Below are positions 1 to 6,584 of a stretch of 9,765 nucleotides of DNA, in pieces. The notes under the pieces were generated by a model that saw only the letters and a program-made list of their open reading frames with translations, did not search any database and was not told where the DNA came from. This stretch comes from Clostridiales bacterium UBA7573. GTDB lineage: Bacteria; Bacillota; Clostridia; Oscillospirales; CAG-272. Positions within the stretch are counted from its first letter, which is position 1, and the number at the start of each line of letters is the position of its first letter. The position numbers and the translations under genes were made by a program. The stretch spans positions 9,292-19,056 of the forward strand of contig DLLB01000032.1 of NCBI GenBank assembly GCA_002477905.1, read 5' to 3'.

Positions 1-192
1 CAGATCCAGACACTTATGCAGCGCCAGCGTCAATTCCACCACGCCGAGATTGGATGCCAAATGCCCGCCGGTCTTTTGCACATGTTCGATCAAAAACGCC
101 CGCAATTCCTTTGCAAGCTCCGGCATAACCGCGTCGGGAAGTGCGCGGAAATCCGCCTCGGTGTGCAAAGAATCCAAAATCGGATAGCTCAT
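1..192 (-). CDS. dxs: 1-deoxy-D-xylulose-5-phosphate synthase, N-terminal fragment (cut by window edge)
   Basis: This is the first 64 codons of a thiamine-diphosphate enzyme that condenses pyruvate and glyceraldehyde-3-phosphate into DXP, the entry step of the MEP isoprenoid pathway in the cytoplasm. The visible N-terminus reads MSYPILDSLHTEADFRALP, then ELAKELRAFLIEHV and KTGGHLASNLGVVELTLALH at about residues 26-59. The last stretch is the hallmark DXS segment, whose His contacts ThDP/substrate in the family. The rest lies outside the window. The ATG (192-190) shares an ATGA overlap with the stop of the upstream methionine gamma-lyase family gene. No good Shine-Dalgarno sits at the usual distance (the nearest GGAG is more than 15 nt away), so translation is probably coupled to the preceding gene. 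Other ThDP transketolase-like enzymes are less likely because the GGHLASNLGVVELT block is DXS-specific. Confidence 0.93.
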   Translation of the reverse strand, partial: MSYPILDSLHTEADFRALPDAVMPELAKELRAFLIEHVQKTGGHLASNLGVVELTLALHKCLDL

Positions 193-1424
193 GACAATGC
201 GCCCGCGGAAAGCTCCGCACAGGCGGAAAGGATCGCATATTTGCCGCTTTCATAGGTCAGTCCGCCCTGGAAATAAGCCGCATACGGCGGGCGGAGCGGT
301 CCGTCCGCGGAAAGCTCGATCGACGAGCCCTGCGTAAAAGCACCCGCCGCCATAATGACTTCATCGGTATATCCCGGCATTGCCCACGGCTCCGGCGTCA
401 CATAAGAATCGACGGGAGACGCATACTGGATACCGCGGCAGAACGCGCACAATCCTTCGGGCGTTCCGAATTTCACCATTTGGATGATGTCATGCCGCAC
501 ATCCGAATAGCGCGGTTCCACTTCATACCCCAGTTTTTCCAAAAGATATGCCGCGAGATGCGCGGTTTTCAAAGCCTGCGCCACTGTGTGCGGCGCATAG
601 AAAAACCCTTTGTACATAGACTTATTCAAGCCAAGCGTCGCACCGCATTCCAGTCCGATGCCGGGGCAGGTGAACCGATAGCTTGCCAGTTCCACCGCGC
701 GGGCGCTTCCCGCAAGATAGGCGCCAGTCTCCGCCATGCCGCCGCCGGGATTTTTGATCAGCGAACCGACAAACAGGTCGGCGCGCGGTTCTTCGATCTC
801 CGTGAATTCCCCATAGCAGTTGTCCACCACCACAAATGCGTTGCTGTGCGCATGCGCAAAATCGATCATCCGGTTTAATTCCGCGACCGACAGGGTTTTG
901 CGCGTCTGATACCCTTTGGAACGCTGTAAAAATACCACTTTCACGTTCGGATCGGCAAGCAGACGTGCAAATTCTTCCTCACTTGTCCCATCCAAAAGGT
1001 TGCACTCCCGATAAGTCACGCCGAAATCCGCAAGCGAGCCGTTTCCGCTTTTCCCGGTGATACCGATCACCTCATCCAAGGTATCGTACGGCTTGCCGGT
1101 TGCGGCAAGCAACACGTCGCCCGGACGCAACAATCCATACAGGGCAATAGCAAGCGCCTGCGTCCCATTTACGATCTGATGACGGACAAACGCGCTTTCC
1201 GCACCGAATACCCGCGCGTAAATGCGATCCAGCGTTTCTCTGCCTTTATCGTCATAACCATAGCCGGAAGAAGCGGCGAACATCGCGTCGCTCACCCGCT
1301 CATCCTTAAATGCCTGCAACACTTTCTGTGTATTCTGGTATGCAATCCTGTCAATTTGCGCAAACTGCGCCGCCATTTCCTGCTCTCCCTGTAAGGCAAG
1401 CGTCTGCAATGCTTCCAGATTCAT
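189..1424 (-). CDS. Methionine gamma-lyase family protein (PLP-dependent, 'aluminium resistance protein' family)
   Basis: A 411-residue fold-type I PLP enzyme of the family annotated as methionine gamma-lyase-like/aluminium resistance protein (YnbB-like). The physiological substrate is not established for the family; C-S lyase activity on sulfur amino acids is the usual guess. Visible motifs are SGYGYDDKGRETLD (53-66), RHQIVNGTQALA (81-92), a VVVDNCYGEF block with Asp201 as the likely PLP ring-nitrogen partner, and SLIKNPGGG with Lys224 as the likely Schiff-base lysine. Length matches the family. The start is uncertain: ATG at 1424 has GGAG 10 nt upstream, while an in-frame TTG at 1427, directly before it, has 7-nt spacing. 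The SD lies inside the last codons of the degenerate M42 gene, whose stop is 4 nt from the ATG, and the 3' end overlaps dxs by 4 nt, so it sits mid-operon. Confidence 0.9.
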   Translation of the reverse strand: MNLEALQTLALQGEQEMAAQFAQIDRIAYQNTQKVLQAFKDERVSDAMFAASSGYGYDDKGRETLDRIYARVFGAESAFVRHQIVNGTQALAIALYGLLRPGDVLLAATGKPYDTLDEVIGITGKSGNGSLADFGVTYRECNLLDGTSEEEFARLLADPNVKVVFLQRSKGYQTRKTLSVAELNRMIDFAHAHSNAFVVVDNCYGEFTEIEEPRADLFVGSLIKNPGGGMAETGAYLAGSARAVELASYRFTCPGIGLECGATLGLNKSMYKGFFYAPHTVAQALKTAHLAAYLLEKLGYEVEPRYSDVRHDIIQMVKFGTPEGLCAFCRGIQYASPVDSYVTPEPWAMPGYTDEVIMAAGAFTQGSSIELSADGPLRPPYAAYFQGGLTYESGKYAILSACAELSAGALS

Positions 1425-1428
1425 CAAT

Positions 1429-2406
1429 TCAGCGCTCCGTTTCTTTCACGGCATAGGCAAGCAACAACGCTTTCACTGCCTCAAGGTCGGTGCTGTCCAG
1501 CATCTGTGCCGGCGTATGCGGATTTTTCACCGGTACGCCAACCACGCCGACCGTCGCTTCTGCACTTCTCAGCTGCACATTCTGCGCCTGGGTTTCTCCG
1601 GCATCCGCCACATACAGCCGATACGGAAGCTTCTCCGTCTCTGCCACGGCACACAGTGCATCACACAATGCCGCGTCTGACAGGAAACTCCCCGCTTTGC
1701 GCACGATCAGCGCACCATCCGACAGATCTGCCGCGTCGGGTGCGCCGCAAGAAGCGTTGATGCTCTCCACGCAAAGCACCGTCCCATTTTTCACCGGCAA
1801 AACCGCGGCGCCACGCCCCTGCATCTGTTTCTGCACGGTGAAATAGAAATACACGTCTCTCGCGGGGGCAGAAAGCTCCTTTGCCACTGCCCAAAGCAAT
1901 ACGCATCCCACCCGTGCGTCGAGCGGATAGCCGAGATACCGGCTGCCGCCGAGTTTTTTCAGAAACGGCACAAATCCCACGCCGTCTCCGATCCGGATCC
2001 GCCGCAATGCCGCCGCTTTGCTCTTTGCGCCGATGTCCAGCACCGTCTGCGCAAGCTTCGTCGCACCGGCGTCGGTCGGCGTCAGTACGCCCTGTACCCC
2101 ACTCTGCGTCGTCATCTGTGCATAAGCCGCACCGGAAAAGGTCGGTGCGCCGAGCGGCGCTACCGCAACGTTCCCGTTTGCATAAATATCCGTGACCGTC
2201 ATGCCGTCTTCATCCATCGCGGCACAAAAGGCAAGCGGGGGAAGGGTGCGATCCTTTCCGTACTTTACGGCGATCAGGTTGCCCATGGCGTCCGGATAGA
2301 CTTCCTCACAAAACGGTTTCATTTCCTGTGCAATCTTCGCACAAAGCGTTCCCTCCTTGCCGGGAATCGCCCGATCCTGTATCCAAGCGCGCAACTGCGT
2401 TTTCAT
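1429..2406 (-). CDS. Degenerate M42-family aminopeptidase homologue (predicted pseudoenzyme)
   Basis: A 325-residue protein homologous to M42 glutamyl/leucyl aminopeptidases, third of three tandem copies. The fold is recognisable: AMGNLIAVKYG (40-50), CAAMDEDGM (61-69), VLDIGAKSK (122-130), GDGVGFVPF (140-148), LDARVGC (162-168) and VKNPHTP (293-299). Key residues conserved in the two neighbouring paralogues are changed. The first metal-binding His (AHMDE) is Ala63, the KxLDDR motif has become YPLDAR (second Asp to Ala164, the Lys lost), and the catalytic/ligand Glu pair of REEVG is Lys193-Gln194. The late His is kept (His297). It therefore probably cannot bind two metals and is unlikely to be an active peptidase. 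The frame is intact and it has a strong AGGAGG 8 nt before the ATG, inside the C-terminus of the upstream gene (3-nt gap), so it looks like an expressed protein and not decay. A structural or regulatory partner of the active paralogues is inference. Confidence 0.85.
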   Translation of the reverse strand: MKTQLRAWIQDRAIPGKEGTLCAKIAQEMKPFCEEVYPDAMGNLIAVKYGKDRTLPPLAFCAAMDEDGMTVTDIYANGNVAVAPLGAPTFSGAAYAQMTTQSGVQGVLTPTDAGATKLAQTVLDIGAKSKAAALRRIRIGDGVGFVPFLKKLGGSRYLGYPLDARVGCVLLWAVAKELSAPARDVYFYFTVQKQMQGRGAAVLPVKNGTVLCVESINASCGAPDAADLSDGALIVRKAGSFLSDAALCDALCAVAETEKLPYRLYVADAGETQAQNVQLRSAEATVGVVGVPVKNPHTPAQMLDSTDLEAVKALLLAYAVKETER

Positions 2407-2409
2407 TTT

Positions 2410-3516
2410 TTAATCCTCCTGATGCTTTGAATCATTTGCCGTATCATAATCCGGCAGGGTTTCAATCAGTGCAAGTACCAGATCGCGCATCGCGGTTAAA
2501 TCGCGGTGATCCAGTACATTTGCCGCGCTGTGCAGATACCGGCTCGGCGCGGACAGCGCCGCCACCTGCACGCCGTTCTGACTTCTCTGAATATGCGCGG
2601 CGTCATTGCCGCCTGAAACATAGCGTTTATACTGGCAGGGAATGTCCCGTGCCTTTGCCGTATCCATCAAAAAATGTACCCATGCTTCCGGATAAACCGT
2701 GGAGCGATCGGCAAGCGACAACACCCCGCCTTCCCCTTGCACGGCAACCTTTTTTTCACTTGGAACCCCGTACAGATCTGCCACCGCCGTGGTTTCCAGA
2801 ATCACGGCATACTCCGGCTTCAGTCGGTTGGCGGCGACTTTCGCACCGGACAATCCCACTTCTTCCCGCACTGTAAAAGCAAAGCAGATCGGGAAATCCG
2901 GACGCTTTCCGCTTTGGTGCAAAGCTTGCAGGACTTCGCAGAGGATCGCGCATCCCGCGCGGTCATCCAATGCTTTGCAGGCGATCTTGGTATCGCCGAG
3001 AAAAAGCAACCGGGAATCAAAGGTGCCGAACGTACCGACCGGAGCAAGCGCAAGCGCTTCTTTTTCCGTTTTCGCACCGACATCCAGATATAACGCAGGG
3101 ATCTCGCAAACTGTTTCGCGTTCTTCTTTTTCCTGCAAGTGGATCGGCTTTTCCAGAATCACGCCGTCCCGCATACCGTCCGGCGCCAAAAGCCGTACTC
3201 GTTTGCCGCACAACACGCGGGCGTCAATGCCGCCCACTTCGTCCACGCGCAGTAGTCCTTCGTCTGTCGCGGCAGTGACCATGATCCCCACTTCATCCAT
3301 GTGTGCGCTCAGCATCAGTTTCACGCGTGAAGGCGCAACGGAATCCGCGTTTTTCCCATAGTATACAAGCAAATTTCCCAGCGCGTCCGTCTCCATCGCG
3401 TCGCAGAAAGGCTTCACCCACGCCGAAAGAATTGCCCGCACCTCCTCCTCGCATCCGGAAGGTCCGAATGCCTCGGACAAAGTCTGCAACAATTCCAGAT
3501 TCAACGGTTCTCCCAT
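2410..3516 (-). CDS. M42 family metallopeptidase (aminopeptidase), copy B
   Basis: A 368-residue cytoplasmic di-metal aminopeptidase of the M42 family (glutamyl/leucyl aminopeptidase, endo-glucanase-M-like, TET type). Such enzymes usually form tetrahedral dodecamers that trim N-terminal residues from short peptides. Metal and catalytic motifs are complete: SAHMDEVG (His72), CKALDDRAGC (Asp184/Asp185), VREEVGLSGA (Glu218/Glu219), VILETTAVAD (Glu241) and SRYLHS (His329). The family sequence GGNDAAH is at 302-308. The start ATG is preceded by GGAGG at 9-nt spacing, and the gene overlaps the end of M42 copy A by 16 nt in another frame. It ends 3 nt before the degenerate copy C. Substrate preference cannot be read from sequence; annotation as a glutamyl aminopeptidase would be by homology only. 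Confidence 0.92.
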   Translation of the reverse strand: MGEPLNLELLQTLSEAFGPSGCEEEVRAILSAWVKPFCDAMETDALGNLLVYYGKNADSVAPSRVKLMLSAHMDEVGIMVTAATDEGLLRVDEVGGIDARVLCGKRVRLLAPDGMRDGVILEKPIHLQEKEERETVCEIPALYLDVGAKTEKEALALAPVGTFGTFDSRLLFLGDTKIACKALDDRAGCAILCEVLQALHQSGKRPDFPICFAFTVREEVGLSGAKVAANRLKPEYAVILETTAVADLYGVPSEKKVAVQGEGGVLSLADRSTVYPEAWVHFLMDTAKARDIPCQYKRYVSGGNDAAHIQRSQNGVQVAALSAPSRYLHSAANVLDHRDLTAMRDLVLALIETLPDYDTANDSKHQED

Positions 3517-4541
3517 GCCGTCATGCCTCCTTCCAACATTTCCGTAAGCAGTCTGAGCGCGGCTTTGGCGTCAGAGAGTGCCGCCGTCTCCACCGGCGTA
3601 TGCATATTGAAGATCGGTACGCCGATGAGCGCACAGGGAATCCCCTCCTGCCCCAGCCCGATCCGATCCGCGTCCGTACCGGTCCGGTTTGGCCATGCCA
3701 CCGTCTGATACGGGATCTTTTTGGCTTGTGCCGTGCGGATGAGCACGTCGGTTAAGGCACGGTCGGTCACCGCCGAATACGCAACGGTCACGCCGGCAAA
3801 ACGCACGGTAGTCTCCGCTTTCGGCGTACCGGGCATCCGTGCAAATTCCACATCCATGGCAATCGCCGCGTCGGGATGAAGCGCAGTCACCGCGCACTGT
3901 GCGCCGATGCTGCCGACTTCCTCTCTTGCCGCAAGGCACACACAAACATCCCAACCGTGCGCCAACCGTGCGGTTGCGGCGGCATACAGCGCAATGGCGG
4001 CGCAGATCTTATCATCCAATCCTTTGGAACAGATACAATCGTTTGCAAGCGTCGTGACTTTCGGCAAAAATCCAACCATATCCCCGACGGAAAGAATCTG
4101 CGACAAAGTTTGCAGATCATATCCCGTGTCGATCAACAGATCCTTCACCGCAACCGGCTTCGCCGTTTCACCCGCGGTTTGCAAATGCGGCGGCGTGGAC
4201 GCTACCACCCCGTGAATTTCCTGTTTGCCGTACAGAATGACCTCGCTTGCCGGTAAAGGCTTCGCATCCACGCCGCCCACCGCGCTCACCCGGACAAATC
4301 CGCCCGGCAAAAGTTCTTTCACCATCAGACCGATCTCGTCAAAATGCGCGTCAAGTAAAAGCAGCTTTGCGCCCGGCGTTTTGCTTTTCCGCACATAAAA
4401 ATGGTTGCCCGCCGCATCATGATACTGACTGGTAAACGCCTGCTCCACCTTAGGGATCAGCGCCGGCGGCGTATTTTTTTCCTGCCCCGAAATACTCGCT
4501 TGCGCAAGCAGGGCATAGAGTTGTTCCTCAAACGGACTCAT
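3501..4541 (-). CDS. M42 family metallopeptidase (aminopeptidase), copy A
   Basis: A 346-residue M42 aminopeptidase, first of the three tandem paralogues. The expected active-site set is present: LDAHFDEIG (His66), SKGLDDKIC (Asp176/Asp177), AREEVGSIGA (Glu207/Glu208), AMDVEFARMPG (Asp230) and FNMHTPVE (His314). SVGDMVGF (151-158) is the family hinge before the second half of the catalytic domain. It is clearly diverged from copy B (different late motifs, NMHTP against RYLHS), so the duplication is not recent. The ATG has GGGAGG about 10 nt upstream. The 69-nt gap to murD holds an AT-rich stretch and a small inverted repeat (GGATC-N5-GATCC, 4566-4580) but no convincing promoter or U-tailed terminator, so read-through from murD is the simplest reading. 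Confidence 0.92.
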   Translation of the reverse strand: MSPFEEQLYALLAQASISGQEKNTPPALIPKVEQAFTSQYHDAAGNHFYVRKSKTPGAKLLLLDAHFDEIGLMVKELLPGGFVRVSAVGGVDAKPLPASEVILYGKQEIHGVVASTPPHLQTAGETAKPVAVKDLLIDTGYDLQTLSQILSVGDMVGFLPKVTTLANDCICSKGLDDKICAAIALYAAATARLAHGWDVCVCLAAREEVGSIGAQCAVTALHPDAAIAMDVEFARMPGTPKAETTVRFAGVTVAYSAVTDRALTDVLIRTAQAKKIPYQTVAWPNRTGTDADRIGLGQEGIPCALIGVPIFNMHTPVETAALSDAKAALRLLTEMLEGGMTAWENR

Positions 4542-4610
4542 TGATACACTTCCTCCCTTTTTCCGGGATCTTCCCGATCCTGCTTTGTAAATATAAATAC
4601 ACTGAAAATG

Positions 4611-5987
4611 TTAGGATTTCCACGCCTGCACCGTCTCCTTGAACTTTCTGCCGCGCGCTTCAAAATTTGCAAACGCGTCAAAACTCGCGCAAGCGGGGGA
4701 AAGCAAAACGGTTTGCCCGCTTTGCGCAACGGCGCGCGCTTTTTCCATCGCGGCGACAAGATTCTGACAGCGATAGACCGGAATTTGTTTTGTGCAAAAC
4801 GCCGCGTCGGATGCAAGCGTCTGCGCAATGCGTTCTTCCGTTGCGCCGAACAAAATGACCGCCGCCGCGTTTTCGGCAAGCGGTTTGCACAGCGGTGCAA
4901 ACGAAAGCTGCTTATCATATCCGCCAAGCAGTACCACCAGTTTGCCCGACGCATCGGACAGGGCGGTAAGCGCCGCCGCGGTGCGCGTCGGGGTGGAATC
5001 GATCGAACTGTTGATATACCGGACGCCGTCTACGGTTGCCACAACTTCCAGCCGATGCTCTACCCCTGTAAAATCGCATACTGCCCGGCGCACATTCTGC
5101 GGGGTGACCAGTTCCGCGCACGCACAGTATGCCGCCATACAGTTTTGGCGGTTATGAACGCCCGGCAAATGAAATTCCTTAGAAAAATCCAGAATCTCAT
5201 TCCCGTGATCGTACATTTTGTCCCCTATAAGGTATACATCCGCCGATGTGTCCTGCAAAGAGAAGGTCTTCACTCTCGCGCCGCGCGGGACTGCCTGCGC
5301 CATCTGCATCACCCGTGCATCGTCGGCGTTCAGCACTGCCGTCTGACAAGGCGTATGAGAAAGAATGTTGCGTTTTGCCAAAGCATATTCCGCAAAAGTC
5401 CGGTGATAATCCAAATGATTTTCCGAGAGATTCGTCACCACCGCGATCTGCGGAGAACGCCGCATCGTCATCAGCTGAAAGCTGGAAAGTTCCACCACGG
5501 CAAGATCCGTCGGCGTCATCTGTCCCACCTGCGGCAAAAGCGGCGCGCCGATATTGCCGCCCAGATAAACGCGCTTGCCCGCGGCAGTCAACAATCGCGT
5601 AAGCAATGTGGTAGTGGTGGTTTTTCCGTCACTGCCGGTCACGCCGAAAATCGGACACGGGCAAAGATCAAAGAACAGCTCCATCTCGGAGGTCAGCACC
5701 GCGCCCTGTGCTTGTGCGCGCAAAATTTCCGGACGATCGGGACGAAGTCCGGGAGAACGGAACAAATAATCCGCGCGCAAATCGGAAAGATACGATTTAC
5801 CGAGGAAATATCGAATACCGGCGGCATCCCACCGCGCAGTCAGCGCGGCAAACGCCTCCGGCGGTTTTTGATCGCGCACGGTGACATACGCACCGTGCCG
5901 TGCCAAAAAGTCGATGAGCGGCAGATTGGAAATCCCCGCGCCGAGAACCGTCACCTGTCGATGAAAAAAATCAGAAAGCCGGAGCAT
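4611..5987 (-). CDS. murD: UDP-N-acetylmuramoyl-L-alanine--D-glutamate ligase (MurD)
   Basis: A 458-residue Mur ligase that adds D-Glu to UDP-MurNAc-L-Ala, ATP-dependent, in cytoplasmic peptidoglycan precursor synthesis. Domain order is normal. The N-terminal nucleotide-substrate domain has VTVLGAGISN (12-21). The central ATPase domain has the P-loop GVTGSDGKTT (115-124), VELSSFQL (165-172) and NLSENHLDYH (186-195). The C-terminal domain has GVEHRLE (308-314), INSSIDSTPTRT (325-336), LLGGYDKQ (353-360) and SPACASFDAF (430-439). SDGKT and SSIDSTPTRT replace the more usual TNGKT and NDSKATN and seem to be lineage variants. I chose the ATG at 5987 because the protein then begins just before the Rossmann motif and has AGGGG 8 nt upstream. 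A longer in-frame reading to 6125 would run through the rnpB terminator and into rnpB. Regulation by the upstream leader is possible (see findings). Confidence 0.95.
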   Translation of the reverse strand: MLRLSDFFHRQVTVLGAGISNLPLIDFLARHGAYVTVRDQKPPEAFAALTARWDAAGIRYFLGKSYLSDLRADYLFRSPGLRPDRPEILRAQAQGAVLTSEMELFFDLCPCPIFGVTGSDGKTTTTTLLTRLLTAAGKRVYLGGNIGAPLLPQVGQMTPTDLAVVELSSFQLMTMRRSPQIAVVTNLSENHLDYHRTFAEYALAKRNILSHTPCQTAVLNADDARVMQMAQAVPRGARVKTFSLQDTSADVYLIGDKMYDHGNEILDFSKEFHLPGVHNRQNCMAAYCACAELVTPQNVRRAVCDFTGVEHRLEVVATVDGVRYINSSIDSTPTRTAAALTALSDASGKLVVLLGGYDKQLSFAPLCKPLAENAAAVILFGATEERIAQTLASDAAFCTKQIPVYRCQNLVAAMEKARAVAQSGQTVLLSPACASFDAFANFEARGRKFKETVQAWKS

Positions 5988-5991
5988 AAGC

Positions 5992-6020
5992 ACAACCCCT
6001 TTCCTGAAAAACGGGGTTGC
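5992..6020 (-). promoter_or_regulatory. Hairpin that would sequester the murD ribosome-binding site
   Basis: On the minus strand GCAACCCC (6020-6013) can pair with GGGGTTGT (5999-5992) as an 8-bp stem (one G-U) around a 13-nt loop. The 3' arm contains the AGGGG Shine-Dalgarno of murD. The 5' arm is also the 3' arm of the rnpB terminator, so the two hairpins exclude each other. The pairing is read directly; any regulatory role is inference. Confidence 0.45.
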
Positions 6021-6072
6021 CGCGTTTTTTCGCCGGAACCGAAATTCCGATCTTCCAAACGCAACAACCCCG
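6007..6072 (-). terminator. Rho-independent terminator of rnpB
   Basis: On the minus strand CGGGGTTGTTGCG (6072-6060) pairs with CGCGGCAACCCCG (6024-6012) over 13 bp including two G-U pairs. It extends by three T-A pairs, and a small CGGAA/TTCCG hairpin nests inside the loop. Five Ts follow (6011-6007). It begins about a dozen nt after the rnpB 3' end, as expected for that gene, but ends only about 20 nt from the murD ATG. Confidence 0.75.
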
Positions 6073-6084
6073 GCATGAACCTGT

Positions 6085-6444
6085 AAAACCGAGTCTGTAA
6101 GCCGGGTTCTGTCGTGTGCCGCCATCTATCTTGTCCGTATGTTACCACACGGCTCTGTGCCACCCGCGGGCTGCTGCCGGGCAGACAGATCTCCGAAAGG
6201 AGATACCCGCATACGGTGTTGCTTCGGATAGGGTTTACATTTGCGCTGTGTTACCACAGATCGCCGGTGAGCTTTTACCTCGCCTTTCCATCCTTACCGC
6301 GCAAAGCGCGGCGGTTTATTTCTGTTGCACTTTCCCGAGGGTTACCCCTGGCGGACGTTATCCGTTATCCTGCCCTGTGAAGCCCGGACTTTCCTCACGG
6401 TAAGACCTTTCGGCATGATACCGCGCGGCAGCATAACTCGGTTT
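6085..6444 (-). ncRNA. rnpB: RNase P RNA, bacterial class A
   Basis: This is the catalytic RNA subunit of RNase P, which removes 5' leaders from tRNA precursors. About 360 nt are present and apparently complete. Conserved elements on the minus strand are GAGGAAAGTCCGGGC (6396-6382), ACAGAAATAAACCGCC (around 6325-6310), GGTAAGGATGGAAAGGC followed by GGTAAAAGCTCACCGGC, GTAAACCCTATCCGAAGCAA, AAGATAGATGGCGGC, and the terminal ACAGAACCCGGCTTA near 6112. The P1 helix closes the ends: AAACCGAGT (6444-6436) with ACTCGGTTT (6094-6086), which sets both boundaries. The layout fits class A, not the Bacillus class B. Exact ends are uncertain by a few nt. It has its own promoter just upstream and a terminator just downstream. 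Confidence 0.97.
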
Positions 6445-6450
6445 GCTACT

Positions 6451-6479
6451 ATTATATCTTATTTTCACTTTGCTGTCAA
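6451..6479 (-). promoter_or_regulatory. Consensus sigma-A-type promoter of rnpB
   Basis: TTGACA (6479-6474), a 17-nt spacer and TATAAT (6456-6451), with no mismatch to the sigma70/sigmaA consensus. A start about 7 nt downstream falls at 6444, exactly the first base of the P1 helix of RNase P RNA. This agrees with strong constitutive transcription of a stable RNA. Confidence 0.93.
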
Positions 6480-6532
6480 GGGATTTCCGAAAGATTTCTC
6501 CCGTTTGGTCGCACGTTTCGGCAAAAGAAACG

Positions 6533-6573
6533 AAAAACAGGAAACAAACCGCAAAACGCGTCAGTTTCCTGTT
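6533..6573 (-). terminator. Rho-independent terminator of the HAD phosphatase gene
   Basis: On the minus strand AACAGGAAAC (6573-6564) pairs perfectly with GTTTCCTGTT (6545-6536), 10 bp, followed by a T run (6537-6533). It starts 12 nt after the HAD stop codon and lies before the rnpB promoter. The plus strand also has a T-rich tail, so it may work both ways. Confidence 0.8.
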
Positions 6574-6584
6574 ATTTTCTGAGT

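Noticed and set aside
4542..4610. Possible internal promoter or terminator between murD and M42 copy A
   Set aside because: The AT-rich stretch contains TATATT-like hexamers, but no -35 at 16-18 nt, and the small inverted repeats are not followed by a T run.
4608..6086. A 492-codon open frame on the plus strand, antisense to murD
   Set aside because: It lies wholly over a clear MurD and the rnpB 3' end, its translation is rich in Arg/His/Cys with no recognisable domain, and no ribosome site is evident. It is a codon-bias shadow in GC-rich DNA.
5988..6125. A 46-residue N-terminal extension of MurD starting at 6125
   Set aside because: It would be translated from the rnpB 3' end and its terminator. 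The ATG at 5987 has a ribosome site and fits the family N-terminus.
6114..6582. Several plus-strand open frames of 74-95 codons
   Set aside because: They run across the conserved RNase P RNA, its promoter and a terminator, and their translations look like nothing.
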